Positions 1 through 7,620 of a stretch of 64,000 bases of DNA are shown in pieces. How positions within the stretch are numbered: the first letter of the stretch is position 1; the number at the start of each line of letters is the position of its first letter. The notes below the pieces were generated by a model. It was not told the DNA's origin and ran no database searches. It worked only from the letters and a program-made list of their open reading frames with translations. The position numbers and the translations under genes were made by a program. The stretch comes from Paenibacillus sp. IHBB 10380 (GTDB lineage: Bacteria; Bacillota; Bacilli; Paenibacillales; Paenibacillaceae). The stretch lies in NCBI RefSeq assembly GCF_000949425.1, contig NZ_CP010976.1, positions 3,162,001 to 3,226,000 on the forward strand. The letters run 5' to 3'.

Positions 1-358
1 TCGTATCCAATCTTTGCTGCAAAGTGAGGGATAATTCAGACCCTTTGATCCCAGCACCTAAAACAACGACATACTCGATATCAGTGATTTCACTGTCATT
101 GCTACCAAGTTCTGATATGACTAATGATTCAATGATTACAAATGAAATACCCAAGATCAAGAAAGATGCGATCAAGATCCTCCTTATAACCACATGTTTT
201 CTTAAATCAATTCTTCTTAGAATGATTATGACCAGACTTACACCACATAGAAACATAACCCCGAATGGATTACCAAAAATAATTAAACAGGACAAACACA
301 GTAGAAGTAAAATGACATCTATGAAGTAATTCTTCTTGATTTGAGCTATGAAATTCAT
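1..358 (-). CDS. YdcF/SanA-like (DUF218) membrane protein, N-terminal part
   Basis: The gene runs off the left edge, so only the first 119 codons are seen. Translating the minus strand from the ATG at 358 gives an open frame preceded by a good ribosome site (GGAGG, 6 bases before the start). The N-terminus has two to three hydrophobic segments (roughly residues 12-50 and 62-82), then the stretch YVVVLGAGIKG followed by LQQRLDT. That matches the start of the DUF218/YdcF domain, which normally opens with a 'VVLGxG' strand and a 'RL' motif. Family members are membrane-anchored envelope proteins of poorly known function, related to SanA and ElyC. The catalytic half is outside the window, so function is not assigned beyond the family. 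Confidence 0.7.
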   Translation of the reverse strand, partial: MNFIAQIKKNYFIDVILLLLCLSCLIIFGNPFGVMFLCGVSLVIIILRRIDLRKHVVIRRILIASFLILGISFVIIESLVISELGSNDSEITDIEYVVVLGAGIKGSELSLTLQQRLDT

Positions 359-398
359 GTATTTCCTCCATACCTATCAATATTCAACTCAGTTCTCC

Positions 399-1292
399 TT
401 AATCTGTTCTTGCTAATATATGTTCAAGTGCCGCATCAATTTTATCAAATTTAAACTTATATCCTTCTCTCTCTAACCTCTCAGGAATAACCCAACGACT
501 TTTTAGAATCAGTTCAGTTTCTGTTTTAATAAACATTGCACCCATCTCTAGCATCCATTTCGGAGAAGGCAGTCCAACTTTTATATTCATCGCTTGTCGC
601 AAATGATTCATTAACTCTCGATTAGTAACAGGATAAGGAGATGAACAATTAAATACGCCGCTCAGTTCTTCTTTCTCTCTAAGGAAAAGAACGATATTAA
701 ATAAATCTTCGATATGAATCCAACTAAATCGTTGGTTCCCAGAACCTTGGACACCCCCAAGTCCAAATTTGACTAAGTTTTTGAAAGGCGTCATGACACC
801 TCCATTTTCTCCTAACACAATCGCTATTCTTAACGCAACTTGACGAGTGTGGAGTAATTCGAAAGTAAAGAATGCTCGCTCCCATTCTTTCGCTACGTCA
901 ACTGAAAACCCTGATCCAATCTCACCATTCTCTTCCGTCATGGGACGATCTTCAGCATGCCTATAAATCGTAGCTGTACTAGAATTAATCCATAATAAAG
1001 GTGGATTGTTACATTCTAATATTGCATTTCCAAGTATTCTTGTTGTCTCTGTTCTTGACTTCAGTATCTCTTCTTTGTTCTTATCATTGTAGCGACAGTT
1101 CACTGATTTCCCTGCTAAATTGATTAAAATATCGGAATTTTCTATTGCCTCTACGATTTCTGTGTGACTTTCCCACGAAATATGACCCTCTTGTCTTGAA
1201 ATAATCTTCACTTCATAACCTAGATTCTTAAATCTTTCTTCAAAATATGTACCTACAAATCCAGTTCCACCAGCTAGTATTACTCTTCTCAT
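399..1292 (-). CDS. TIGR01777-family NAD(P)-dependent sugar epimerase-like protein
   Basis: Predicted cytoplasmic Rossmann-fold protein of about 297 residues, the usual family length. The N-terminus MRRVILAGGTGFVG carries the GGTGFVG dinucleotide-binding loop. Further on are LINLAGKSVNCRY and INSSTATIY, both typical of TIGR01777 (YfcH/YfhF) proteins, and the C-terminal 'P(K/R)WMLE.G' plus 'RWVIPERLEREGYKF' that mark this subfamily (DUF1731). The physiological substrate of the family is unknown. The frame is open up to 1334, but I place the start at 1292: that ATG begins the canonical nucleotide-binding strand and follows a GGTGG-type site, while the upstream ATG has none. The downstream neighbour is a DUF218 gene in the same direction. 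Confidence 0.85.
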   Translation of the reverse strand: MRRVILAGGTGFVGTYFEERFKNLGYEVKIISRQEGHISWESHTEIVEAIENSDILINLAGKSVNCRYNDKNKEEILKSRTETTRILGNAILECNNPPLLWINSSTATIYRHAEDRPMTEENGEIGSGFSVDVAKEWERAFFTFELLHTRQVALRIAIVLGENGGVMTPFKNLVKFGLGGVQGSGNQRFSWIHIEDLFNIVLFLREKEELSGVFNCSSPYPVTNRELMNHLRQAMNIKVGLPSPKWMLEMGAMFIKTETELILKSRWVIPERLEREGYKFKFDKIDAALEHILARTD

Positions 1293-1349
1293 GCTACCAC
1301 CACATTTCTCCTCAATAATTGACAAAAGATCCATTTATTATAAAAATTT

Positions 1350-1649
1350 TCAATCCATTTTCCTTTTAGCTTTTATTATAAATTCAACAAATAAGGAGAT
1401 ATACCCTATAGCATACATAGGAATAGAGGCTACGATTAAGAATATAAACACATATACATAACCTATGCCCATTCCATTCTGATCACTAATGTTTAAAGAT
1501 ACCCACGTCATTATAACCACACTACCCACAATAAACAGTCCCTGCATAACAATTAAAATGATCGAGCTAACTTTATATTTCTTATAACTAAAAAAGGGTA
1601 CAACAATACTAAATAAAAGAAATAGTAGATACAACCCTAAAAAATCCAT
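1350..1649 (-). CDS. Small membrane protein of unknown function
   Basis: A 99-residue protein with three strongly hydrophobic segments (about residues 3-20, 28-50 and 65-90) and a basic C-terminus (KAKRKMD). It has a proper ribosome site (AGGAG, 7 bases before the ATG), which supports it as a real gene. I do not recognise the family. It ends 16 bases before the longest possible start of the epimerase gene and points the same way, so the two may be cotranscribed. The upstream side is a gene-free, repeat-rich stretch. Confidence 0.6.
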   Translation of the reverse strand: MDFLGLYLLFLLFSIVVPFFSYKKYKVSSIILIVMQGLFIVGSVVIMTWVSLNISDQNGMGIGYVYVFIFLIVASIPMYAIGYISLFVEFIIKAKRKMD

Positions 1650-1680
1650 TTTTCACACTCCTAACGTAAAATATATCGAA

Positions 1681-1914
1681 TTGATAAATGCCCGCTATGC
1701 GGATGGATCGTCCAACCGAATCGCTGTTGCCCCCAAATTACTCGAATATACCGCTATTTGCGGTTAAAATTCAGGGGCAAAGCGTATGCTTTCGAAGTAG
1801 CTTTCCAAGGGAAAGCTTTTAGGCGAACGCTACGCTTCTCCACGACAATTCCAGTATCGAAGCTACAATCAGCATATAATTCTATTTTCGGCAAACTGAT
1901 TATGAATTAGAGCC
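1681..1914. repeat. Dispersed palindromic repeat A, copy 1 (long form)
   Basis: This is one of three copies in the window (others near 24.1 kb and 43.3 kb). The family is a large imperfect palindrome: outer arms resembling GCGGATGGATTGTC and GACAATTCCATCC, middle arms TTGCCCCCAAATT and AATTCAGGGGCAA, and a central CCGCT...GCGG hairpin. This copy carries the internal module of about 40 bases with its own TAGCTTTCC/GGAAAGCT hairpin, and a 3' tail ending GATTATGAATTAGAGCC. It contains no credible reading frame. The function is unknown. Confidence 0.8.
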
Positions 1915-1928
1915 CTTTTACTCATCCA

Positions 1929-2006
1929 CCTACACCTACACCTACACCTACACCTACACCTACACCTACACCTACACCTACACCTACACCTACACCTACA
2001 CCTACA
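1929..2006. repeat. Hexanucleotide tandem repeat (CCTACA)x13
   Basis: Thirteen perfect, uninterrupted copies of CCTACA lie directly after repeat A copy 1. No reading frame with a ribosome site runs through it. The lack of any sequence decay suggests recent expansion by slippage, or an assembly-sensitive locus. Confidence 0.95.
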
Positions 2007-2103
2007 TAAATTATAGACTTAACTTTCGCACCTAGAAGATCAGCTTAACCCTTGAGGCTATAGGAATTAATTCAATAAAAGTGTTCATCTTGACGAAAAA
2101 AAC

Positions 2104-2299
2104 CTTTCTAGTTTGGTATCATGGAAGTGTCGAATCAACCATGCAAACAAAGAAAGGTGTGTAACTCTATGGTACAACAACAACCCGTGTCTGAACAGTC
2201 TCGATTTTCCAAGTTTTTTGCAACACACTAGTCTTGCAGTTTTCCAAATCGTCTTCTCCCTTGTTATACAAAGAAACACAATTGTCCGGAAACAATAAT
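2104..2299 (+). pseudogene. Decayed insertion-sequence fragment (transposase N-terminus)
   Basis: After a short inverted repeat (ACCTTTCT at 2101, AGAAAGGT at 2152) there is an ATG at 2169 with a GGTG-type site. Its reading frame gives MVQQQPVSEQSRFSKFF and then stops at TAG after about 20 codons. Shifting frame continues as LAVFQIVFSLVIQRNT. That is what a frameshifted transposase start would look like, but I cannot name the family. The rest of the stretch to 2450 shows nothing interpretable. This is a weak call. Confidence 0.35.
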
Positions 2300-2452
2300 T
2301 TTTTAGACTATGAATTTCGGATACACCGGCGACGGCGGCCGGCTTGTGCGGATTAGAATCTATCATTTTATTATTCCAGTCTATAACTTTATATATATCG
2401 AGTATTTCATTATACTGGTCTACATCATGTTGTTTCCTTCCAAACACAACAA

Positions 2453-2484
2453 GAGCAGATGCGTAGCACACACGTCATCTGCTC
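2453..2484. terminator. Hairpin downstream of siderophore permease operon
   Basis: GAGCAGATG and CATCTGCTC form a 9-bp stem with a 14-base loop, 28 bases past the stop of the last permease gene. A T-rich tract follows on the plus strand; the minus-strand side is only moderately U-rich. It probably ends the iron-uptake operon. Confidence 0.55.
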
Positions 2485-2511
2485 CTTTTCTTTTATCACA
2501 CAACTAAATCC

Positions 2512-3510
2512 TTAAACAGCCTTTCGTTTGAACAACAGATACATAAAAAAGGGAGCACCCACTCCCGCTGTGAATACTCCTGCGGGAATATCAAGGGGTT
2601 GGAAGAGCATTCTCCCTGCCATATCTGCTAATAGTAAAATAATCGCACCCAAGAGTGCAGAAACGGGTATGAGGATCATATAAGAGTTCCCTGCAAGTTT
2701 TCTAGCCATATGTGGAGCTAATAATCCGATAAACGAGATTGTACCGGCGATCCCAACCGCCGCACCCGCGAGCGCAACACTACAGAACAATACAATCATG
2801 CGGGTACGCTGGAGACGACTTCCCAGACCAACAGCCACTTCTTCACCCAACGATTGAATATCCAATTCTTTCGCATATAGCAGGGACAGTGGAATAAAGA
2901 CAGCAATCCATGGCCATAGGGATTCGATATATTTCCAATTGATCCCGTAGATACTTCCCGTCATCCAATTCAATACTTGTGCGGCCAAATAAGCAGGTCC
3001 GCTTATGAGCAAGAACATCGTAAGCGCGCCCATAGCAGTCGATATTCCGATACCAATAAGCACCAGTCTGAATATTGATATCCCTTTTTTCCAAGCCAGC
3101 CCATAATTGATAGCAGCAGCAATGAAGGCCCCCACGATGGCAATTACCGGAACCCAGTGAATACTATAGCCTACGAACAAGGTCATAAAGGCAACTACTG
3201 CCACCGAAGCTCCGCCTGTCACTCCCAGTAAATCCGGAGATGCAAGTGGGTTACGAATTACCCCTTGGAGTAAGGCACCAGAAACCGCTAATGCCGCTCC
3301 GATTAATAGAGCTGCTACGATTCGGGGTAAACGAAACTGCATGATGATTAAGTCACTGCTCTCTTCATTCTGACCCATAAGAGAGAATAAAACTTCCTTA
3401 AGCGGAATATGCACACTACCTACTGATAAGCAAATAATGGACACAACAACCACAAGGAGACTCAGCAATAAAAGGATTAAGATATGCTTTCCTGTTTGAC
3501 GTCTATGCAT
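2512..3510 (-). CDS. FecCD-family iron-siderophore ABC transporter permease (second subunit)
   Basis: Integral membrane permease of 332 residues, standard length for FecCD/BtuC-type subunits with nine to ten helices. Family signatures are visible: FRLPRIVAALLIGAALAVSGALLQG near residues 58-82, NPLASPDLLGVTGGA, and in the C-terminal half GTISFIGLLAPHMAR followed by LLLADMAGR. It moves ferric siderophore across the membrane with its partner encoded just upstream. The start overlaps the end of that gene by 8 bases, and AGGAGG precedes the ATG, so the pair is translationally coupled. No ATPase gene follows, so an ATPase encoded elsewhere (as FhuC/YusV serves several importers in Bacillus) must energise it. 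Confidence 0.9.
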   Translation of the reverse strand: MHRRQTGKHILILLLLSLLVVVVSIICLSVGSVHIPLKEVLFSLMGQNEESSDLIIMQFRLPRIVAALLIGAALAVSGALLQGVIRNPLASPDLLGVTGGASVAVVAFMTLFVGYSIHWVPVIAIVGAFIAAAINYGLAWKKGISIFRLVLIGIGISTAMGALTMFLLISGPAYLAAQVLNWMTGSIYGINWKYIESLWPWIAVFIPLSLLYAKELDIQSLGEEVAVGLGSRLQRTRMIVLFCSVALAGAAVGIAGTISFIGLLAPHMARKLAGNSYMILIPVSALLGAIILLLADMAGRMLFQPLDIPAGVFTAGVGAPFFMYLLFKRKAV

Positions 3511-4513
3511 GTTTCCTCCTTCTAGCCACGTAGATCAGGAATGGAACACCAATAAGTGCTGTTGCGACACCTACAGGAATTTCCTTCGGCATTAGGATGA
3601 AACGTGAAGCAATATCTGCTGCGACAAGGAGTGTTGCCCCTGTTAGAGCGCAATAAGGAAGTAACCAGCGATGGTCATTACCTACTATGTATCTGCATAG
3701 ATGTGGAACGATGAGTCCTATGAAAGCAATGGGGCCAGCTGCGGCAACGGAGCTTCCTGCGAGAAGGACAACAGCAATGGTTGACACAACACGAGTGAGC
3801 ATCAGGCGTTGGCCCAGACCCTTGGCGCTGTCATCTCCTAGTGCCATTACGTTCAAAGAACCCGCTAACAGCATCGATATGAACAATCCAACAGACATAT
3901 ACGGAAACACAATGAATAGATGATCCAATTGTCTTCCTGAAACAGAACCAATCATCCAGAACAAGGCCGAATCTAACGACTCTTTATTTATTAATATGAT
4001 CCCCGATGTGACAGAAGAAGCGAATGCAGCAACGGCTGCACCAGCCAGTGTGAGTTTAATAGGTTCAAACCCTCCACTTCCCTGCATACCTAAGATATAT
4101 ACAAATAGCGATGTGATAGTTGCGCCTACAAAGGCGATCCAGATCATGCTGTTCATCGTTAAAGAAGATCCAAATACAGCCAGTCCAATGACAATAAATA
4201 AGACTGCACCTGCATTAATTCCAAATATAGATGGAGAAGCTAACGGATTCTTCGTTAGTACCTGCATAATAGCACCTGCAATAGCCAGACTAGCTCCTAC
4301 CGCTGCGGCTATTAATGCTCGAGGTACCCGTGTATTCGTAATAATGAGATGATCATTAGAACCATCAAATTGATTATAAGCTAGCCATAAATCTCTTATT
4401 CCGTATTGATGAAGGCCAAACAAAATACTAGCTAGAATACAGACAAGCAGTAAAATGGCGCCTACCCCCATACCAACCAACTTACCTCTACGGCTTGTCA
4501 TCAAAAATCCCAT
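3503..4513 (-). CDS. FecCD-family iron-siderophore ABC transporter permease (first subunit)
   Basis: Permease of 336 residues, paralogous to the next gene in the operon. Visible family motifs are NTRVPRALIAAAVGASLAIAG, MQVLTKNPLASPSIFGINAGA and the ATPase-contact region AAAGPIAFIGLIVPHLCR, then LLVAADIASR. It should pair with the downstream permease as a heterodimer and receive substrate from the lipoprotein encoded upstream (4621-5640). A stem-loop lies between the binding-protein gene and this start. The ATG has GGGAGGGATG upstream. Expression is probably iron-repressed from the Fur-type box ahead of the lipoprotein gene. Confidence 0.9.
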   Translation of the reverse strand: MGFLMTSRRGKLVGMGVGAILLLVCILASILFGLHQYGIRDLWLAYNQFDGSNDHLIITNTRVPRALIAAAVGASLAIAGAIMQVLTKNPLASPSIFGINAGAVLFIVIGLAVFGSSLTMNSMIWIAFVGATITSLFVYILGMQGSGGFEPIKLTLAGAAVAAFASSVTSGIILINKESLDSALFWMIGSVSGRQLDHLFIVFPYMSVGLFISMLLAGSLNVMALGDDSAKGLGQRLMLTRVVSTIAVVLLAGSSVAAAGPIAFIGLIVPHLCRYIVGNDHRWLLPYCALTGATLLVAADIASRFILMPKEIPVGVATALIGVPFLIYVARRRKHA

Positions 4514-4572
4514 GTTCGTTCATCCCTCCCGTATACAAGCTTGGATTGTAATGGGCCTGCTGAAATGATAAA

Positions 4573-4606
4573 TAAGCTGACGCCAAGTAGTATTGACGTC
4601 AGCTTA
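4573..4606 (-). terminator. Intercistronic hairpin after the binding-protein gene
   Basis: TAAGCTGACG and CGTCAGCTTA form a perfect 10-bp stem 15 bases after the stop of the lipoprotein gene, followed on the minus strand by a U-rich stretch. A partial terminator here would let the binding protein be made in excess over the permeases, a common arrangement in such operons. Confidence 0.6.
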
Positions 4607-4620
4607 CTGATTATGCCAAG

Positions 4621-5640
4621 TTACTTTATTTCAAAATATTTAACGAGTTCATCCAGAAGTAAATTAGCAGCCATGTAGCCGCCCGCTGAGTTCCAAATGG
4701 CTTCATCTACCTGTACAATTTTCTTGTTTTTGGATACGTTCAAGTTTTTGAATAAAGGATCCTTCATCCACTCCTCTACCACTTTGGACGCATCCGTCTT
4801 ACCGGCAGCTTCCGTGACGAAGTAGAATAATACATCCCCATCCATACTAGGAATTGTTTCTTTAGACATAACCTCGATAAAATCGTCCTTATCCTGGGAA
4901 GCAGGGCGAGCAATTCCTAAATCATTTAAAAGAACTCCTGAGAATGTTTGCTTCTGATAGATACGTACCTGTGAAGCGGAGAAGCGTGCAACCGATACTT
5001 TAGTATTCGCTTTATCTCCCAGTTTCGCCTTCACATCAGCAACCCGTTTGTCGAAGTCAGCCATAGCCTTCTCGCCTTCTTCTTTCTTGTTCACAGCTTC
5101 CATATATAGTTTGAAGTTGATCTTCCAATCCCCGGCTAAATCTTCGGCGAATACAGTAGGTGCGATCTGCTTCAATTGTTCATATACTTTCTCCTGTCTG
5201 ACTTTATTCCCAATAATCAAGTCAGGTTTAAGGCTGGCGATCAGTTCGATGTTTGGTTGTAATTCATCACCAACAACCGTGACATCCTGCATATCTGCTT
5301 TAATATGATCATACCATGGGTCTCCAATCCAAGATTGAACGGCACCGATTGGTTTAATGCCCACAGCTAGCAGGGCCTCGGTTCCTTCGTTAGTAAGAAT
5401 GACAACACGTTCAGGAGTACCTGTCAGAGTTTCTTCTCCCATAGCATGTTTAATTACTCGAGATGAATCGATTTCTGATGAATTAGTTGCTGTTGGAGTT
5501 GATGTTGTCACATTCTTGCTCGGTACTTCCTCCCCATTTACAGCATTTGTATTTGTTGTTCCACTTCCGCAAGCACTCAGCAATAAAGTGATACAAAGTA
5601 GTAAGGTGGCTGCCATGGATGTTTTGTGTCCTCTGTACAT
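4621..5640 (-). CDS. Iron-siderophore ABC transporter substrate-binding lipoprotein
   Basis: From the ATG at 5640 the protein is 339 residues. A basic N-terminus is followed by a hydrophobic stretch and the lipobox LLSAC, so it should be a membrane-anchored lipoprotein. The mature part is a PF01497-type binding protein: PERVVILTNEGTEALLAVGIKPIGA, then LIASLKPDLIIG and QLKQIAPTVF are typical of FhuD/FeuA/YfiY-like proteins. It captures ferric siderophore for the two FecCD permeases encoded next. I choose 5640 because GAAGGGG lies just before it, a perfect Fur-type box lies about 25 bases further up, and the signal peptide begins here. Oddly, the same frame is open upstream through the whole AraC gene (to 6594), with no stop in between. 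Confidence 0.85.
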   Translation of the reverse strand: MYRGHKTSMAATLLLCITLLLSACGSGTTNTNAVNGEEVPSKNVTTSTPTATNSSEIDSSRVIKHAMGEETLTGTPERVVILTNEGTEALLAVGIKPIGAVQSWIGDPWYDHIKADMQDVTVVGDELQPNIELIASLKPDLIIGNKVRQEKVYEQLKQIAPTVFAEDLAGDWKINFKLYMEAVNKKEEGEKAMADFDKRVADVKAKLGDKANTKVSVARFSASQVRIYQKQTFSGVLLNDLGIARPASQDKDDFIEVMSKETIPSMDGDVLFYFVTEAAGKTDASKVVEEWMKDPLFKNLNVSKNKKIVQVDEAIWNSAGGYMAANLLLDELVKYFEIK

Positions 5641-6594
5641 TGATAAATCCCCTTCTCTATTATATTGATAATGATTATCAAGATCATTATCAATATAACG
5701 TCGAAGCTTTCTTGCAACAATAGGATATCTCGACATATAGGATGGATTATTTCGACTTGTATCCATTTTGCGGGCATTTTCTTTGAAACTTGTCGGGGAA
5801 ACCCCCTCGTACTTCTTAAAAATACGACTAAAATAATAACTGTCCGGATAACCAACACCATCAGCAATTTCTTTCAACGTAAACTCAGTACTAAGCAATA
5901 GTTCTTTGGCTTTATTCACGCGAAAGTGAATTAAATAATCGATTGGACTGGTACTCTTCTGACTTTTAAACATCCTCAGGAACTGCCTAGAGTTACAATC
6001 TAACATTTCTACCAGTGATTCGAGGGTAATGTGCTCCCTATAGTGTTCGTGAATATAATGAATGGCTTGCGTCACCAGATCAGGCTTGATGGCATTGTTC
6101 CCTTGTTGATATTGCCGCAAAAGCTCATATACAAATTGATAAAACAACGTTTTGACATGCAATTTTTCTAGTGTATCTGCTCGTTGCCACTCTTTATCCA
6201 TCAACTTAATATTATTGAATAACGAAATTGGATCATGCGGAGCAAAGCTGTATTGCTTTTGAAATGGATTATCTGTTTCCATAAGCTTCACAAGCTCTTG
6301 ACGACACGGCAATGGCAAATTTGCTGTGTACAAAATCATGTAGTACTCAAAGATTTCTTCGGTTACAATATCAAGACACAACCCTTTACCACCATGCAGG
6401 ATATGTGATCGTTTCACATTGTTCGCTGACCCATCCAACCACACTGTCGCACTGCCACGAATTGTATACAAGAAAGCACTAGCCGGCAACGGATAGGAGC
6501 GTAATTCCTCCCCATGCTTCATAATCGTATGGCGCACATCCATAACTCTGATCGAAACATGATTCCACAGCATGTTATGGTCACTAAGTTTCAT
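5641..6594 (-). CDS. AraC-family regulator of siderophore uptake, frame open into the next gene
   Basis: Residues 1 to about 170 form a cupin-like sensor half (SAFLYTIRGSATVWLDG, then HGGKGLCLDI). Residues 174-273 form the double helix-turn-helix: ITLESLVEMLDCNSRQFLRMF, then LKEIADGVGYPDSYYFSRIFK and GVSPTSFKENARK. It probably activates the adjacent siderophore transporter genes, as Btr does in Bacillus subtilis. A normal protein would stop near residue 280-300. Here no stop occurs: the frame continues through the Fur box (residues about 300-312) and enters the lipoprotein signal peptide at residue 319. The natural end is therefore uncertain; the boundary given is simply the lipoprotein start. 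A read-through product of 657 residues is possible and would resemble the AraC-binding-protein fusion Btr. Confidence 0.75.
5664..5694 (-). promoter_or_regulatory. Fur-type iron box ahead of the siderophore-binding lipoprotein gene
   Basis: The stretch 5666-5680 reads TGATAATGATTATCA, an exact match to the 7-1-7 Fur consensus of Bacillus (TGATAAT-N-ATTATCA). It sits in a larger perfect inverted repeat (ATTGATAATGAT / ATCATTATCAAT, spacer 7). It lies 24-54 bases before the lipoprotein start, where a Fur operator over the promoter would be expected. It also lies inside the open frame that joins the AraC gene to the lipoprotein gene. Confidence 0.9.
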
Positions 6595-6656
6595 CGTCTT
6601 ACTTCATTCCCTTCTAAACCACTCATGTCCTTCTTAATTGTAGAGATCTTTTCTTT

Positions 6657-7178
6657 TCATTCGTCCCAGTGCTTGCCAATAAACTCATCTCTGCCGGATT
6701 GTTCGCGATCTTCTTTATAGTGCTTAGGATTCTTTTTGTGGTAGTCCTGATTGTAATCCTCTGCCACATAAAATGTTTGTGCCGGGATAATTTCAGTAAC
6801 GATGGGGCCAGTGAACCTACCGCTGTCAACTACTTGCTCTTTAGAGACAAGTGCCGCTTCCTTCTGTTCTTCATTATAATAAAAAATTGCCGTACGATAT
6901 TGCTTGCCTCTATCCTGAAACTGTCCACCATCGTCGGTCGGATCAACTTGTGGCCAGTATAACTCAAGTAGCTTCTTATATGGGAAAAGCGTTGGATTGA
7001 ACGTGATCTGCACAACTTCGTAGTGTCCCGTCGTTCCGGTTTTGACCTCCTCATAGGTCGGGCTCTCACTTGTTCCCCCAGTATAACCTGATACAATCCC
7101 ATGAATGCCAGGCAATTCCTCGAACGGTGTTACCATGCACCAAAAGCACCCTCCTGCAAACATTGCTTTTTCCATCAT
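6657..7178 (-). CDS. msrA: Peptide-methionine (S)-S-oxide reductase MsrA
   Basis: Cytoplasmic repair enzyme of 173 residues that reduces the S-form of methionine sulfoxide in proteins. The catalytic motif GCFWC is at residues 9-13, followed by SGYTGG, the PTYEEVKTGTTGHYEVVQI block and the resolving region DPTDDGGQFQDRGKQYR. These cover the whole MsrA fold. The frame is open to 7196, but those first codons contain the ribosome site (GGGAGAGGAAG), so I place the start at the ATG at 7178. There is no MsrB domain. It stands alone between the AraC gene and a degenerate fragment. Confidence 0.93.
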   Translation of the reverse strand: MMEKAMFAGGCFWCMVTPFEELPGIHGIVSGYTGGTSESPTYEEVKTGTTGHYEVVQITFNPTLFPYKKLLELYWPQVDPTDDGGQFQDRGKQYRTAIFYYNEEQKEAALVSKEQVVDSGRFTGPIVTEIIPAQTFYVAEDYNQDYHKKNPKHYKEDREQSGRDEFIGKHWDE

Positions 7179-7271
7179 TCCACTTCCTCTCCCCATCTTA
7201 TCTATAGCATCTTGTTATTTGATACATAACTTGTTAACCCATTATAGAGCAAATCTATAGACGGATTGTAA

Positions 7272-7483
7272 CTATACGCAAAAAAACCCGAAGTTTTCTA
7301 GACTTTGCTGCGCTGCTTCTTTCATTAGTTTTCGCAATTCGTCCTCATGTCTGACGTTGCCATAACGTTTAATACTAAACTGTTGATTGTCGAATAGGTG
7401 TAAGGCAGCCTGCATGACGGCATCCACAGTATCACCTATAGAATCTGAGTAAATAGTAATGATTACAATATTAAACTCACTTG
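7272..7483 (-). pseudogene. Fragment of a PEP synthase/PPDK regulatory protein (DUF299, YqfL-like)
   Basis: The minus strand encodes about 70 codons, ending at TAG 7272-7274, that read IYSDSIGDTVDAVMQAA, then IKRYGNVRHEDELRKLMKEAAQ. This matches the N-terminal part of the DUF299 kinase/pyrophosphorylase, which begins (V/I)SDSxGETAE..V..A and continues RxPYVxDxxTL. Full-length proteins are about 270 residues with a P-loop; none of that is present. No ATG, GTG or TTG start with a ribosome site is found in frame. I read it as a truncated remnant; a short functional descendant cannot be excluded. Confidence 0.6.
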
Positions 7484-7620
7484 TTCACCATCATTACAAA
7501 TCACTGGGCCTATTATGTCCTCTTACCTTAGATAATCTCTCCTTTCTTCTCTTTCAAGTTATGAATTTGACTACTTACGTGCATACTACTGAAACTAACC
7601 ATGTTAAGGAGGCTTCATCT

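Noticed and set aside
1929..2006. Possible CRISPR array.
   Set aside because: The units are contiguous hexamers with no spacers and no cas genes nearby.
2085..2471. 128-codon minus-strand open frame.
   Set aside because: There is no ribosome site, the composition is not protein-like, and it overlaps a decayed transposase start on the other strand.
5641..6594. Simple annotation of the whole 6594-4621 frame as a Btr-type fused regulator.
   Set aside because: Btr-type fusions lack a signal peptide. Here a lipobox, a ribosome site and a perfect Fur box all mark a separate lipoprotein start, so I list two genes and treat read-through as a hypothesis.
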